DNA of 64,000 nucleotides from Hymenobacter metallilatus (GCF_003944705.1 NZ_RWIS01000001.1:620001-684000), one strand, 5' to 3'; positions 34,125 to 43,264 are shown, counted from the stretch's first letter. The notes: a model not told the origin generated them from the letters alone. Program-made: numbers and translations.

Positions 34125-34178
34125 AGCACCGCACTTCGCAGTACCGCAGCCAGGGCCCCACACCGGAGGCCCTTTTTT
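34101..34178 (+). promoter_or_regulatory. Attenuator 2: antiterminator and terminator
   Basis: GGGGCCC (34103-34109), inside the end of leader 2, can pair with GGGCCCC (34153-34159), the ascending arm of the terminator. A ribosome stalled at the Phe/Tyr codons would leave 34103-34109 free; one at the stop codon would cover it and let the terminator form. Confidence 0.7.
34152..34178 (+). terminator. Terminator of attenuator 2
   Basis: AGGGCCCC (34152-34159) pairs with GGAGGCCCT (34165-34173, one bulged A), followed by six T. It resembles terminator 1 in shape, and they may derive from one duplicated unit. Confidence 0.87.
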
Positions 34179-34189
34179 AATGCCGGGTA

Positions 34190-34227
34190 GTCAAACTCAC
34201 TATTTCACAATTTCACTACTTCACCAC
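34190..34227. repeat. Single repeat arm before pheA
   Basis: TCACTATTTCACAATTTCAC-type octamers run directly up to the pheA ATG. The facing arm is absent. The open frame upstream of pheA is only this repeat. Confidence 0.75.
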
Positions 34228-35055
34228 ATGGTTGCCATTCAGGGTTTCGAAGGAAGTTTCCACCAGATAGCCGCCCGCCAGCACTTTGGCGCGGGCGTGG
34301 CGGTACTACCCTGCGCCACCTTTACCGGGTTGGTGCAGGCCGTGGCCCAGGGCCGGGCCAGCGCCGCCGTCATGGCCATCGAAAACTCTATTGCCGGCAG
34401 CATTCTGCCCAACTACACGTTGCTGCGTAAGGCCGGCCTGCGGGTGGTGGGCGAGGTGTATCTGCACATCCGGCAGCAGCTGCTGGCCCTGCCTGGCCAG
34501 CAGCTGGCCGATATCCGGGAGGTGCACTCCCACCCCATGGCCCTACTGCAATGCGCTGACTACCTGGACCACTACCCGCACTGGAAGCTGGTAGAAACCG
34601 AGGATACGGCCCTGAGTGCCCAGCGCATCAGGGAGCAGCAGCGGCCGGGCGTGGCGGCCGTGGCCGGCAGCCTGGCCGCCGAGCTGTTCCAGCTGAACAT
34701 CCTGGCCGCCGACATTCACTCGGAGAAGAAGAATTATACCCGCTTTCTGGTGGTGGCCCTTCCCGAAAATGCCGGGGCAGTAGTGCAGCCCACCAAGGCC
34801 TCACTTTACTTTGAGGCGCCGCACGCGGCCGGCAGCTTGGCCCGCATCCTCACGGCCGTGGCCGCACAGGGCGTGAACCTGAGCAAGCTGCAGTCGTGCC
34901 CGCAGCCGGGCCGCACCTGGCACTACTTTTTCCACGCCGACCTGGAGTTTGACGCCCTGGCTCAGCTGCAGGAAACCCTGGCCGCCCTAGCTCCGCTCAC
35001 CGAAAACCTGCAGCTGCTGGGAGCATATAAGGGAGAGTTGAATGATGAGAGATGA
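34228..35055 (+). CDS. pheA: Prephenate dehydratase
   Basis: Converts prephenate to phenylpyruvate for phenylalanine synthesis. 275 residues, monofunctional: a dehydratase domain with AVMAIENSIAGSIL and the catalytic-type NYTRFLVV (Thr-Arg-Phe), and a C-terminal ACT domain (KASLYFEAPHAAGSLARIL) for feedback by Phe. ATG 34228 is chosen because the preceding frame is repeat. First gene after the tandem attenuators. The last codons (ELNDER) come from the following repeat. Confidence 0.95.
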   Translation: MVAIQGFEGSFHQIAARQHFGAGVAVLPCATFTGLVQAVAQGRASAAVMAIENSIAGSILPNYTLLRKAGLRVVGEVYLHIRQQLLALPGQQLADIREVHSHPMALLQCADYLDHYPHWKLVETEDTALSAQRIREQQRPGVAAVAGSLAAELFQLNILAADIHSEKKNYTRFLVVALPENAGAVVQPTKASLYFEAPHAAGSLARILTAVAAQGVNLSKLQSCPQPGRTWHYFFHADLEFDALAQLQETLAALAPLTENLQLLGAYKGELNDER

Positions 35056-35148
35056 ATGCTGAATTGAACAGGTTATAACACCGATTTCTACCCGTACCAG
35101 CCTCTCTCATACCTCAACTCTCATCATTCAGCACTCAAAATTCAACAT
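35034..35148. repeat. Inverted repeat between pheA and the aminotransferase
   Basis: GAGAGTTGAATGATGAGAGATG faces CTCTCATACCTCAACTCTCATCATTCAG. It includes the end of pheA and reaches the next ATG at 35151. Confidence 0.8.
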
Positions 35149-35150
35149 CT

Positions 35151-36308
35151 ATGCACGTTGCCAGCCGCCTTCAGCACATTCAGGAATACTACTTCTCCCA
35201 GAAGCTGCGGGAAATTGACGGCCTGAACCAGGCCGGCGCTCAGGTTATCAACCTCGGTATCGGCAGCCCCGATATGCCGCCCCACCCCCGCGTTATTGCG
35301 GCCCTGACCCGCGCGGCTGAGCAGCCCACCACCCACGCCTACCAGGGCTATAAGGGCGTGCCCGCGCTGCGCCAGGCCATGGCCGGCTGGTACCAGCGGC
35401 AATACGGCGTAACGCTCAACCCCGACGCGGAAATTCTGCCGCTGCTGGGTTCCAAGGAAGGTATTATTCACATCAGCATGACGCTGCTGGATGCCGGCGA
35501 CGAGGTGCTGATTCCGAACCCGGGCTACCCCGCCTACCGCGCCGCCGCCCACCTCAGCGGGGCCACGCCCCTCGACTATGACCTGACCGCCGAAACGGGC
35601 TGGCTACCCGACCTGGAAGCCCTGGCCGCCCAGGACCTGAGCCGGGTGAAGCTGATGTGGGTAAACTACCCGCACATGCCTACCGGCACGCCGCCCCCGG
35701 CCGGTTTCTTCGAGCAGCTGGTAGCCTTTGCCCGGGGCCACAACATTCTGCTGGTGCACGACAACCCGTACAGCTTCATCCTGAACACCGAGCCGGCGCA
35801 AAGCCTGCTGGCAGTGCCGGGGGCCCGGGAGGTGGCGCTGGAGCTGAACTCCCTGAGCAAGTCGCACAACATGGCGGGGTGGCGCGTGGGGCTACTGGCG
35901 GGCCGGGCCGATGTGCTGCAGGACGTGCTGCGCTTCAAAAGCAACCTCGACTCCGGCATGTTTCTGCCGGTGCAGCTGGCCGCCGTGGAAGCCCTGAACC
36001 TGGATGAGAGCTGGTATGCGGAGCTGAACGCCCACTACCGCGCCCGACGGGAGCTGGTGTTTGAGCTGCTGCACCTGCTGGGCTGCACCTTCAACCCCCA
36101 CCAGGTAGGCCTGTTTGTGTGGGCCCAGGTGCCAGCCGCGTATACGGATGGCTACGCCCTCAGCGACGAAGTGCTGCGGGCGGCCCGGGTGTTCCTGACG
36201 CCGGGCGGCATCTTCGGCAGCAACGGCAACGGCTACATCCGCCTCAGCTTGTGCCAGCCGGTAGAAGTGCTGCATCAGGCCCTGGCACGGGTGCGGGCGG
36301 TGAAATAG
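35151..36308 (+). CDS. Class I/II aminotransferase
   Basis: 385 residues, PLP-dependent. The PLP lysine is in LNSLSKSHNMAGWRVG (Lys about residue 238). The N-terminal INLGIGSPDMPPHPRVI resembles LL-diaminopimelate- and aspartate-type enzymes. Between pheA and tyrA it most likely transaminates phenylpyruvate and 4-hydroxyphenylpyruvate. Specificity is inferred from context. Confidence 0.88.
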   Translation: MHVASRLQHIQEYYFSQKLREIDGLNQAGAQVINLGIGSPDMPPHPRVIAALTRAAEQPTTHAYQGYKGVPALRQAMAGWYQRQYGVTLNPDAEILPLLGSKEGIIHISMTLLDAGDEVLIPNPGYPAYRAAAHLSGATPLDYDLTAETGWLPDLEALAAQDLSRVKLMWVNYPHMPTGTPPPAGFFEQLVAFARGHNILLVHDNPYSFILNTEPAQSLLAVPGAREVALELNSLSKSHNMAGWRVGLLAGRADVLQDVLRFKSNLDSGMFLPVQLAAVEALNLDESWYAELNAHYRARRELVFELLHLLGCTFNPHQVGLFVWAQVPAAYTDGYALSDEVLRAARVFLTPGGIFGSNGNGYIRLSLCQPVEVLHQALARVRAVK

Positions 36309-36466
36309 TGAGATGGTGAACTGGTGAGTTGATGTTCGGGGTGCGCTACAAATACCACCCATCAGCTTTCCGATTCAACTTACCCTTTTGCTTTAAACCG
36401 CGCCGCTGGCTTGCCCGCGCCACCTGAACAGTAACTCACCAGTTCACCACTTCACCATTTCACCTC
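36300..36466. repeat. Inverted repeat between aminotransferase and tyrA
   Basis: GTGAAATAGTGAGATGGTGAAC (includes the aminotransferase stop) faces CACCAGTTCACCACTTCACCATTTCACC, which ends at the tyrA ATG. The centre holds no gene. Confidence 0.85.
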
Positions 36467-37312
36467 ATGGTCGTTACCATCATCGGCATAGGCCTCATTG
36501 GCGGCTCTTTGGCGCTTAGCCTCAAGGAAGCGGCACTGGCTCACCACGTCATCGGGGTGGACCGGAGTCCCGAGAATCTGCGGGAGGCCGTGGCCATCGG
36601 CCTGATTGACGAGCCCACGCAGGACCTGGCCGAGGCCGTACGCCGCGCCGACCTGGTGGTGGTGGCCGTGCCCATGGATGCCATGCTCACGGTGCTGCCC
36701 CAGGTGCTGGACGCGGCTACGGAGCGGCAAACGGTCATCGACGTGGGCTCGACCAAGGCCCTGCTGCTGCAAGCCGTGGAGGCGCACCCGCAGCGGAGCC
36801 GCTTCGTGGCGGTGCACCCCATGGCGGGCACCGAGTACTCGGGGCCGGGGGCGGCGGTGCCGGGCTTGTTCCGGGATAAGACGCTGGTACTCTGCGACGC
36901 GCCGAGCAGCGCCCCGGACGCCGTGGCCCGGGTGGAAGCCGTATTTGGGCGGCTGGCCATGCGGCTGGTGTACATGGATGCTACCGCCCACGACCTGCAC
37001 ACGGCTTACATTTCGCACATTTCGCACATTACTTCCTTTGCCCTGGCCCTCACGGTGCTGGAAAAAGAAAAGGAGGACGAGCAGATTTTTGCCCTGGCCA
37101 GCGGCGGGTTTGAGTCGACGGTGCGCCTGGCCAAAAGCTCCCCCGATATGTGGGTGCCCATCTTCCGCCAGAACCGGGAGAACGTGCTGGACGTGTTAGA
37201 CGAGCACATTCACCAGCTCCAACACCTGCGCCAGCTGCTGCACCAGGAGAACTACCCCGCTGTTTATCAACAAATCCAGCAGGCAAATCTGATTAAGAAG
37301 ATTTTGAAGTAA
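36467..37312 (+). CDS. tyrA: Prephenate dehydrogenase
   Basis: Oxidative decarboxylation of prephenate to 4-hydroxyphenylpyruvate for tyrosine. 281 residues: NAD site VTIIGIGLIGGSLALSL (residues 2-18), FVAVHPMAGTEYSGPGAA (His about 119) and DLHTAYISHISHITSFALAL. Starts at ATG 36467. Third gene of the operon. Confidence 0.94.
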   Translation: MVVTIIGIGLIGGSLALSLKEAALAHHVIGVDRSPENLREAVAIGLIDEPTQDLAEAVRRADLVVVAVPMDAMLTVLPQVLDAATERQTVIDVGSTKALLLQAVEAHPQRSRFVAVHPMAGTEYSGPGAAVPGLFRDKTLVLCDAPSSAPDAVARVEAVFGRLAMRLVYMDATAHDLHTAYISHISHITSFALALTVLEKEKEDEQIFALASGGFESTVRLAKSSPDMWVPIFRQNRENVLDVLDEHIHQLQHLRQLLHQENYPAVYQQIQQANLIKKILK

Positions 37313-37320
37313 AGAACTGC

Positions 37321-37600
37321 ATGAGAAATGTACGTCATGCTGAGCATGTGGCGCATCAAGCCAGGAACCGGAGCCGCAGCCGAAGCATCTCTACCTCTGG
37401 CTAACCCCATAGCATTGCAACGAAGCGGTAGAGATGCTTCGACAAGCGGACGCCAGATGAGCATGACGTCCTTTTTCCAACAACCTCAGCACGCGCGAGA
37501 TGCTCCGCCTTCGTGGACGCCAGACAGAGCATAATGGCCTTTTCCATAGCCATCCGCAGCCGCTCAGACTCCCCGCGCTGCTCGGAATGACAGTCCTTTT
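37321..37600. repeat. Composite repeat before the DAHP synthase gene
   Basis: The 324-bp gap 37313-37636 holds ACGTCATGCTGAGCATG and its inverse GAGCATGACGT, GAAGCATCTCTACC and its inverse GGTAGAGATGCTTC, plus GCTCGGAATGACAG. No gene, no clear terminator: the four genes may still be one transcript. Confidence 0.7.
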
Positions 37601-37636
37601 ATCACCCTCACTGAAAACCTACAACCCAACTACCCC

Positions 37637-38728
37637 ATGAATCAGCCCCATTTCTCCGACCATCCTGCCACGGATTCTTTGCTCAGGAAAAAACCGCTTA
37701 TCATTTCCGGGCCCTGCTCCGCCGAAACTGAGGAGCAGCTCATTGCCACCTGCACCCAGCTGGCCGCTACCGGCAAGGTGGATATGCTGCGGGCCGGCAT
37801 CTGGAAGCCCCGCACCAAGCCGGGCATGTTTGAGGGCATCGGCACCAAAGGCCTGCCCTGGCTGCAGAAGGCCAAGCAGCTCACCGGCCTGCCTACCACC
37901 GTGGAGGTGGCCACGCCCAAGCACGTAGAGGATGCCCTGGCCTTTGATGTGGATGTGCTCTGGATTGGGGCCCGCACCACGGTAAACCCGTTTTCGGTGC
38001 AGGCCCTGGCCGATGCGCTGCGGGGCGTGGATATTCCGGTGCTCATCAAAAACCCCGTGCACCCCGACCTGGAGCTGTGGCTGGGGGCCGTGGAGCGCCT
38101 GGCCAAAGTAGGCGTGAAGGATTTGGGCCTGATTCATCGGGGGTTTGCCAGCTACGGCAACACCGAGTTCCGCAACGCACCCATGTGGCACCTGCCCATT
38201 GAAATGAAGCGCCGCCTGCCCGAGCTGCCCATCATCTGCGACCCAAGCCACATTTGCGGCAACCGCACCGGCCTAGCCGCCGTGGCCCAGAAAAGCATCG
38301 ACCTGGACTTTGACGGGCTGATGCTGGAGTCGCACATTGACCCGGATAACGCCTGGAGCGACGCCAAGCAGCAGGTAACGCCCCAACGCCTGGCCGAACT
38401 GCTCGATGGCCTGATCTGGCGCCACGAAACCACCGACCAGCAGGAGTTCCTCAATAAGCTGGCCCAGATGCGCGAGCAAATCAACCAACTCGACGATGAG
38501 ATTCTGCACCTGCTGGGCCGGCGCATGCAGGTGGCCGAAAGCATCGGCAGCTATAAAAAGGAAAACAACATCACCATTCTGCAGGCCAGCCGCTGGAACG
38601 AGATTCTGGAGCGCGGCATCCAGCAGGGCCATAAGCTGGGCCTCACCGAAGACTTCATTCTCAAGTACTTCGATGCCGTGCACCTGGAATCCATCAACCG
38701 CCAAAACCGCGTGATGAACCAAAAATGA
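37637..38728 (+). CDS. DAHP synthase-chorismate mutase fusion
   Basis: 363 residues. The N-terminal part is a type I-beta-like 3-deoxy-7-phosphoheptulonate synthase (SGPCSAETEEQ, IRxGIWKPRT-like ML RAGIWKPRTKPG, IICDPSHICGNRT) that starts the shikimate pathway. The C-terminal ~90 residues are an AroQ chorismate mutase (MREQINQLDDEILHLLGRRMQVAESIG). The fusion is common in Bacteroidota and links the first and the branch-point reactions. Last gene of the operon. Confidence 0.93.
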   Translation: MNQPHFSDHPATDSLLRKKPLIISGPCSAETEEQLIATCTQLAATGKVDMLRAGIWKPRTKPGMFEGIGTKGLPWLQKAKQLTGLPTTVEVATPKHVEDALAFDVDVLWIGARTTVNPFSVQALADALRGVDIPVLIKNPVHPDLELWLGAVERLAKVGVKDLGLIHRGFASYGNTEFRNAPMWHLPIEMKRRLPELPIICDPSHICGNRTGLAAVAQKSIDLDFDGLMLESHIDPDNAWSDAKQQVTPQRLAELLDGLIWRHETTDQQEFLNKLAQMREQINQLDDEILHLLGRRMQVAESIGSYKKENNITILQASRWNEILERGIQQGHKLGLTEDFILKYFDAVHLESINRQNRVMNQK

Positions 38729-38944
38729 GTTGTTAGTTGCTGGTTGTCAGTTGTTAGTTAGTGGTTGCTGGGTGTTCGATCATCCTGAGCTTGCGAAGGA
38801 CCTTATACCCGTTGAACGAGTCTGCGCCCTTTACGGGAACTACACCTGAACGGCGCTAACGTAATAAGGTCCTTCGCAAGCTCAGGATGACCGAACAACC
38901 ACTAACTAACAACTGACAACCAGCAACCAACAACTGACAACTCA
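38726..38944. repeat. Nested inverted repeat between convergent genes
   Basis: Outer arms TGAGTTGTTAGTTGCTGGTTG and its inverse carry the stop codons of both neighbours (TGA at 38726-38728; TGA complement at 38942-38944). An inner pair ATCATCCTGAGCTTGCGAAGG/CCTTCGCAAGCTCAGGATGA is inserted inside. Confidence 0.92.
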
Positions 38945-39727
38945 CTTCATCCTTTCCTCAATCTGGCTGAGGAGGAAGCCGGCGTCTTCCTGATGGTGAG
39001 CATCTGAGAACAACGCCTGGGCACTGCGGGCGTGGTAGCGGGCTTTTTCGAACTGCTTAAGCTCCAGGAGCACAAAGGCCAGGTTGAGGTGGGCCGTGGC
39101 ATAGCCGGGCCGCAGCTGCAGCGCCCGCTCGAACGGGGCCAGGCTTTCCTGAAACTGGCCCAGGCGCTGATAAGCGTAGCCCAACGCAAAGTACGAGAGG
39201 TAGTCGCCCTGGCCGTGGGCGTGGGCCTGCTGGTACTGGGCAATGGTGCGCCGGAAAACCTCATCCTCCCCCAGCTCCTGCTCGGCGCAGTCGCACTGCT
39301 GCACGGTGTAGTAGTAGTCGCCGAGGGCGCGGCTGATTTTGTAGTTGTCGGGGAAGCGGGTTTGCAGGCGTTCCAACACCTTGCGCACCGGGAAGGCGTA
39401 GCGCACAGAATCCTGGCCCAGCTGGCGGAGGCTGTCCAGACTCAGGTCCAGGAGCTTAAGGTTACGGAACGCAAAGTGGCGCAGGCCTTCGGTGTGAGCA
39501 TAGTAATTCAGGGCCACATCGGCTTTCTGCAGCACCACAGCGGGCACGGCATTGGCCGGATCGATTAGCTCCAGCAACTGCCAGGCACTTTCATACCGAC
39601 GCTCCAGCACCAGCTGCCGGACCTGGCGCAGGGCCGTGGCCTCGGCCGCGGCGGCCGTGGCCGGGGTGGTTTGGGCCCGCGCCGCCACGGGCAGGAGTAG
39701 GAGCAACAGCAGCAGTAAGCGCATCAT
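38942..39727 (-). CDS. Tetratricopeptide repeat protein (exported)
   Basis: 261 residues from ATG 39727 (a second ATG follows directly). Signal peptide MMRLLLLLLLLLPVAARAQ, then TPR helices (PFERALQLRPGYATAHLNLA). Cysteine motif VQQCDCAEQEL (about residue 145) matches the position of CGCG in its paralogue at 32505-33701. Both lie on the minus strand around the aromatic operon. Confidence 0.8.
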   Translation of the reverse strand: MMRLLLLLLLLLPVAARAQTTPATAAAAEATALRQVRQLVLERRYESAWQLLELIDPANAVPAVVLQKADVALNYYAHTEGLRHFAFRNLKLLDLSLDSLRQLGQDSVRYAFPVRKVLERLQTRFPDNYKISRALGDYYYTVQQCDCAEQELGEDEVFRRTIAQYQQAHAHGQGDYLSYFALGYAYQRLGQFQESLAPFERALQLRPGYATAHLNLAFVLLELKQFEKARYHARSAQALFSDAHHQEDAGFLLSQIEERMK

Positions 39728-39829
39728 CAGACGCCAAAGATGCGGAGTTTTCGGTGAAGCCACGGTGCCGGCGCAGCGTGAGAAACCGCCTATTGAGCAG
39801 TACGAAGAGCTTCTTTTTCGGCTTACTGT

Positions 39830-41659
39830 TTATGGTTGGACAAACAAGTCGGCATCGAGCTGTTGCAGGCCCGCGTGTTGGGCGGGCGTGAGGTACAGGT
39901 AGGCCTCACCACCGTCAATCAGATAAAACTGGCTGCCGTGCCCCTGCTCGCGCGCGGCCCGCTCTACCAGCTCAATGGCATTGCTGTCAAGCCATTCATC
40001 TTTCGTCCGGAGCGTGGCGCGGTAAGTAGCAGTGCCGAGCCGGAAGGAAAATGCAGTTTTCCGGCCATAGCTCACCTCGGGCCGGAACGTATCCTGCACC
40101 TGCACGGGGGCAAAGCCGCCGCGGCTGATGGCGGCCATTTCGCGCAGGTAGCGGGCGTACGGAGCGGGCTCAGTGGCCATTTCCCAGTCGGGCCAGTACA
40201 GCAGCTGCGGGAAGCAGGCCAGCAGCTCGAGCATCGTTTGTTTCTGCCCCTGGCTTAGCTCCTGCCGGGCGGCCGTCAGCTGGGCCGGCGTCAGGTGGCT
40301 CAGCAGACCCAGCGCCTGCAACCGGTCGGGGAGGCTATCCAACCAGGCCGAAGTGAAGCGGTTGTCGTGGTTTTCCTCGGTGAGGAAATAGGCCGCCGAA
40401 CCCCACACCTTGCGCTGAGGCCGCGTAAGAATGGCCAGGTCCAGCTGCTCCTGCCCGTACACGGAGCGGGCGTCGGGCTGATAGGCTAAGTACAGCCGCT
40501 CGGGGGCCTGCTGGTCGCGCAGCCACTGGTTGATGCCGGTCCGGAACTCCTCTCCCACCTCCGGGCCGTTGGCCTGCTGAGTACCGTCCTTCCGCGCGTA
40601 GGCGTGCAGAAACCGGCTGGCGTAGCGGCGGCCATCGGCCCGGAAGCTCAACGTCACGTAGTCCGCCCACAGGTTGGGGCCATCCTCGCGCCGCACCACC
40701 GTGGCCTGCACCTCGGTGGGCCGGAAACGGGGCCACAGCTGGCTTACCTGCGCCAGCAGGGCCGGGTACAGCTGTTCGGGGCGGGCGGGCAGCTCCCGTA
40801 CCGGCACCACCCGGGCGTAGGTTGTAAAGCCCAGCAGCGCCAGGGGCGGCAGCAGCTCCTGCGGCGGGTTGGCGGCTTCGGCTTCGCGGCGGCGGGCGGC
40901 GGTTAGCTGGCCCGTCAGCTGCAAGCTGTCGAGCAGCAGGCGGCGGGCTACACGACGGGCGGGCAGGGTGGCTTCGGCCAGCATCAGGGTAGCGCCCCGC
41001 TCGCACACGGCTTGTTCAGTGAGCAGCTGCTGGCGGGTTAGCTCGGTTTGTACCTGCTGGTACGCCGCGTCGCTGAGTAGGCCCAGCGCGTGCAGGTCGC
41101 GGGCTAGGCGGGTGCGGGTTTTGCCGAGCGTGCTGCGGCTCTCGTGGATGAGGTGGCCGGCTACCATCGCACCACCCAGGCCCAGGGGCGGATAAATCGT
41201 CCAGCCGGTTGGTGCTACTTTATCCTCAGCCGGAATAGCCGCCTCCAGGCGCGCCGCGGCCGGACCGTGGCTGAGTACGTAGTTTAGGGCGGCTGTTGTA
41301 TCGGTTTTGAACTGCTTGAGGGCGGTGGCCAGTAGCTCGTCCTGCTTCCGCTGGTCGGCCGGCGTACGGGGAAAGTTGGTGCGGTAAAGCATTTCGACGG
41401 TAAAAGCCTGGGCGCAGAATAGCAGCACCGCCACCGGGCCCTGCTGGGGCGCAGCTTCCGCAGCCGACAACAGCTCCGGCGTATTCAGCCCCTGCAACCG
41501 GCCCTCCGCGGCCGTTTTGCGGAGCAAGTCACGGCCTTCGGCAGTCAGAATGTGTCGTTGATACAGCTGCTCCGCTACGGCCGCTACGGGCGGCTGAGCG
41601 TGGCACGCTGCGGTAAGACCAGTGCTCAGCACCAGCCACAGGAGTAGAACACGTTTCAT
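39830..41659 (-). CDS. Large exported protein of unknown function
   Basis: 609 residues from ATG 41659; signal peptide MKRVLLLWLVLSTGLTAACHAQ. Mostly helical and charged, with blocks GPNLWADYVTLSFRADGRRYASRF and FYLIDGGEAYLYLTPAQHAGL. No family is recognised. A -7-like CATCTTTG and TTG (41666-41696) end 7 nt before the start. Confidence 0.75.
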   Translation of the reverse strand: MKRVLLLWLVLSTGLTAACHAQPPVAAVAEQLYQRHILTAEGRDLLRKTAAEGRLQGLNTPELLSAAEAAPQQGPVAVLLFCAQAFTVEMLYRTNFPRTPADQRKQDELLATALKQFKTDTTAALNYVLSHGPAAARLEAAIPAEDKVAPTGWTIYPPLGLGGAMVAGHLIHESRSTLGKTRTRLARDLHALGLLSDAAYQQVQTELTRQQLLTEQAVCERGATLMLAEATLPARRVARRLLLDSLQLTGQLTAARRREAEAANPPQELLPPLALLGFTTYARVVPVRELPARPEQLYPALLAQVSQLWPRFRPTEVQATVVRREDGPNLWADYVTLSFRADGRRYASRFLHAYARKDGTQQANGPEVGEEFRTGINQWLRDQQAPERLYLAYQPDARSVYGQEQLDLAILTRPQRKVWGSAAYFLTEENHDNRFTSAWLDSLPDRLQALGLLSHLTPAQLTAARQELSQGQKQTMLELLACFPQLLYWPDWEMATEPAPYARYLREMAAISRGGFAPVQVQDTFRPEVSYGRKTAFSFRLGTATYRATLRTKDEWLDSNAIELVERAAREQGHGSQFYLIDGGEAYLYLTPAQHAGLQQLDADLFVQP

Positions 41660-41665
41660 ACAGCC

Positions 41666-41696
41666 CAAAGATGCGCAAGCGCTGCCACGGTGCCAA
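41666..41696 (-). promoter_or_regulatory. Candidate promoter, leaderless-type
   Basis: TTG, 20-nt spacer and CATCTTTG on the minus strand; the box ends 7 nt before ATG 41659, implying a very short or absent leader. Confidence 0.5.
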
Positions 41697-41896
41697 GCCA
41701 TGGTACCCCTGTTGCTGGGCGGATGCAGGCAACGGTGATGGTACTACGGCCTGGTAGCGCGAAAAGTCTGACACCAGCGGATTGTGGTTTGCCTACCAGC
41801 TGCCAAAGCCCGAAGGTTGTGGAAGCAACCCGCGGCGGCAACTCGGCCGGGGCGGGGCAAGTACAACTCCCACCAAAATCTGCTTTTCTTGCGGCT

Positions 41897-43264
41897 ATGC
41901 TTTTCTACACGGTGATGAAGCCCCTGGTGCAGGTGGCCCTGCGCGTTTTTTTTCGGAAGCTGGAGCTGCGGCACCCCGAGCGGCTCCAGTTGCCGGGGCC
42001 GCTGCTGGTGTGCAGCAACCACCCCAATACCCTCATGGACCCGCTGGTGGCCGCCGTGAGCCGCCGCCAGCCCATTGCCTTCCTGGCCAAAAGTACCTTC
42101 TTCAAAAACCCCGTGCTGCGGGCTATTATGGAGTCGGGCAACTCTATTCCCATTTACCGCCGTCAGGATGTGGATTCCGGCGCTGAGGTGCTGACGCCCG
42201 CCCAGCTGGAGGCTCAGAACGAAAAAGCCTTTGGGCGCTGCTACGACTACTTCGACCGGGGCGGTACTATCATGATTTTTCCGGAGGGCACCAGCGTGCA
42301 GGAGCGGCGGCTGCGGCCTCTGAAAACCGGGGCGGCCCGCATTGCCCTGGGGGCCGAAGCTCGCCACGACTTCCGCCTGGGCCTGCGCATCCTGCCTATG
42401 GGCATCAACTACTTCGACCCGCGCCGCTTCCGCTCCGATGTATTCGTGAACCTGGCCGAACCCATTACAGTAGCCGAGTACGCCGAGCAGTACCGCCAGA
42501 GCCCCGAAGCCGCCGCCGACGCCCTGACTGAGGAAATCCGCCGCCGCATGGAGCAGCGCCTCGTTATTACCCGCACCGATGAGGAGGATGAGTTGGTGAC
42601 GCAGGTGGAGCGCACCTTCGGCCAGCACCTCATCCAGGACGATGAGGAAACCCTCTATGACAACTTCCAGCTGAGCCGCACCCTACTAAAAGCCGTGCGC
42701 TATTTTGAGCAGCATAACGCCGGCGACCTGGGCGAAGTGCGCGAGCAGCTGCACGCTTACCACCAGGAGCTGCACCGGCTGCGCCTTACTGACGACGCAC
42801 TGGAAAGCCGCAGCCGTACCGGTAGCCGCCTGAGCCGAGCCCTGGCGGCAGGCGTAAGGCTGGTGCTGGGGGCGCCGCTGTATCTATATGGGCTTATCAA
42901 CAGCTACCTGCCGTACAAAATCCCCTCCTTGGTGGCCGGCCGGGCCACTAAGGATGTGGAGTTTGTGGCTCCCATACTGCTGGTGGTAGGCATGATAACC
43001 TTCACGCTGTTCTACCTGATACAAACGGCGTTGGTACATCACTTTACCGACAGTTGGCTCTGGACGATACTGTATTTCATCAGCCTGCCGCTTACCGGCT
43101 TCTATGCCCTGAGCTATGCCGGTAACCTGCGTGGCCGCCTGCGCCGCCTGCGGGTGCTGCGTCTGTTCCGGCAGCAGCGCCCCCGCATGGAAGCATTGCT
43201 CCGCCAGCGCACAGAACTGATCCGTCGGCTGCGCGAGGCCCGCACTGCCTATCTGGCGAGGTAG
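41897..43264 (+). CDS. Lysophospholipid acyltransferase family protein
   Basis: 455 residues from ATG 41897. PlsC-like domain with the catalytic NHPNTLMD (His-x4-Asp, about residues 39-46) and the substrate motif FPEGTS, followed by two or three membrane segments (about 330-400). Transfers an acyl chain to a (lyso)phospholipid or glycerol phosphate. The frame extends upstream to 41690, but those codons are not coding-like. Confidence 0.85.
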   Translation: MLFYTVMKPLVQVALRVFFRKLELRHPERLQLPGPLLVCSNHPNTLMDPLVAAVSRRQPIAFLAKSTFFKNPVLRAIMESGNSIPIYRRQDVDSGAEVLTPAQLEAQNEKAFGRCYDYFDRGGTIMIFPEGTSVQERRLRPLKTGAARIALGAEARHDFRLGLRILPMGINYFDPRRFRSDVFVNLAEPITVAEYAEQYRQSPEAAADALTEEIRRRMEQRLVITRTDEEDELVTQVERTFGQHLIQDDEETLYDNFQLSRTLLKAVRYFEQHNAGDLGEVREQLHAYHQELHRLRLTDDALESRSRTGSRLSRALAAGVRLVLGAPLYLYGLINSYLPYKIPSLVAGRATKDVEFVAPILLVVGMITFTLFYLIQTALVHHFTDSWLWTILYFISLPLTGFYALSYAGNLRGRLRRLRVLRLFRQQRPRMEALLRQRTELIRRLREARTAYLAR

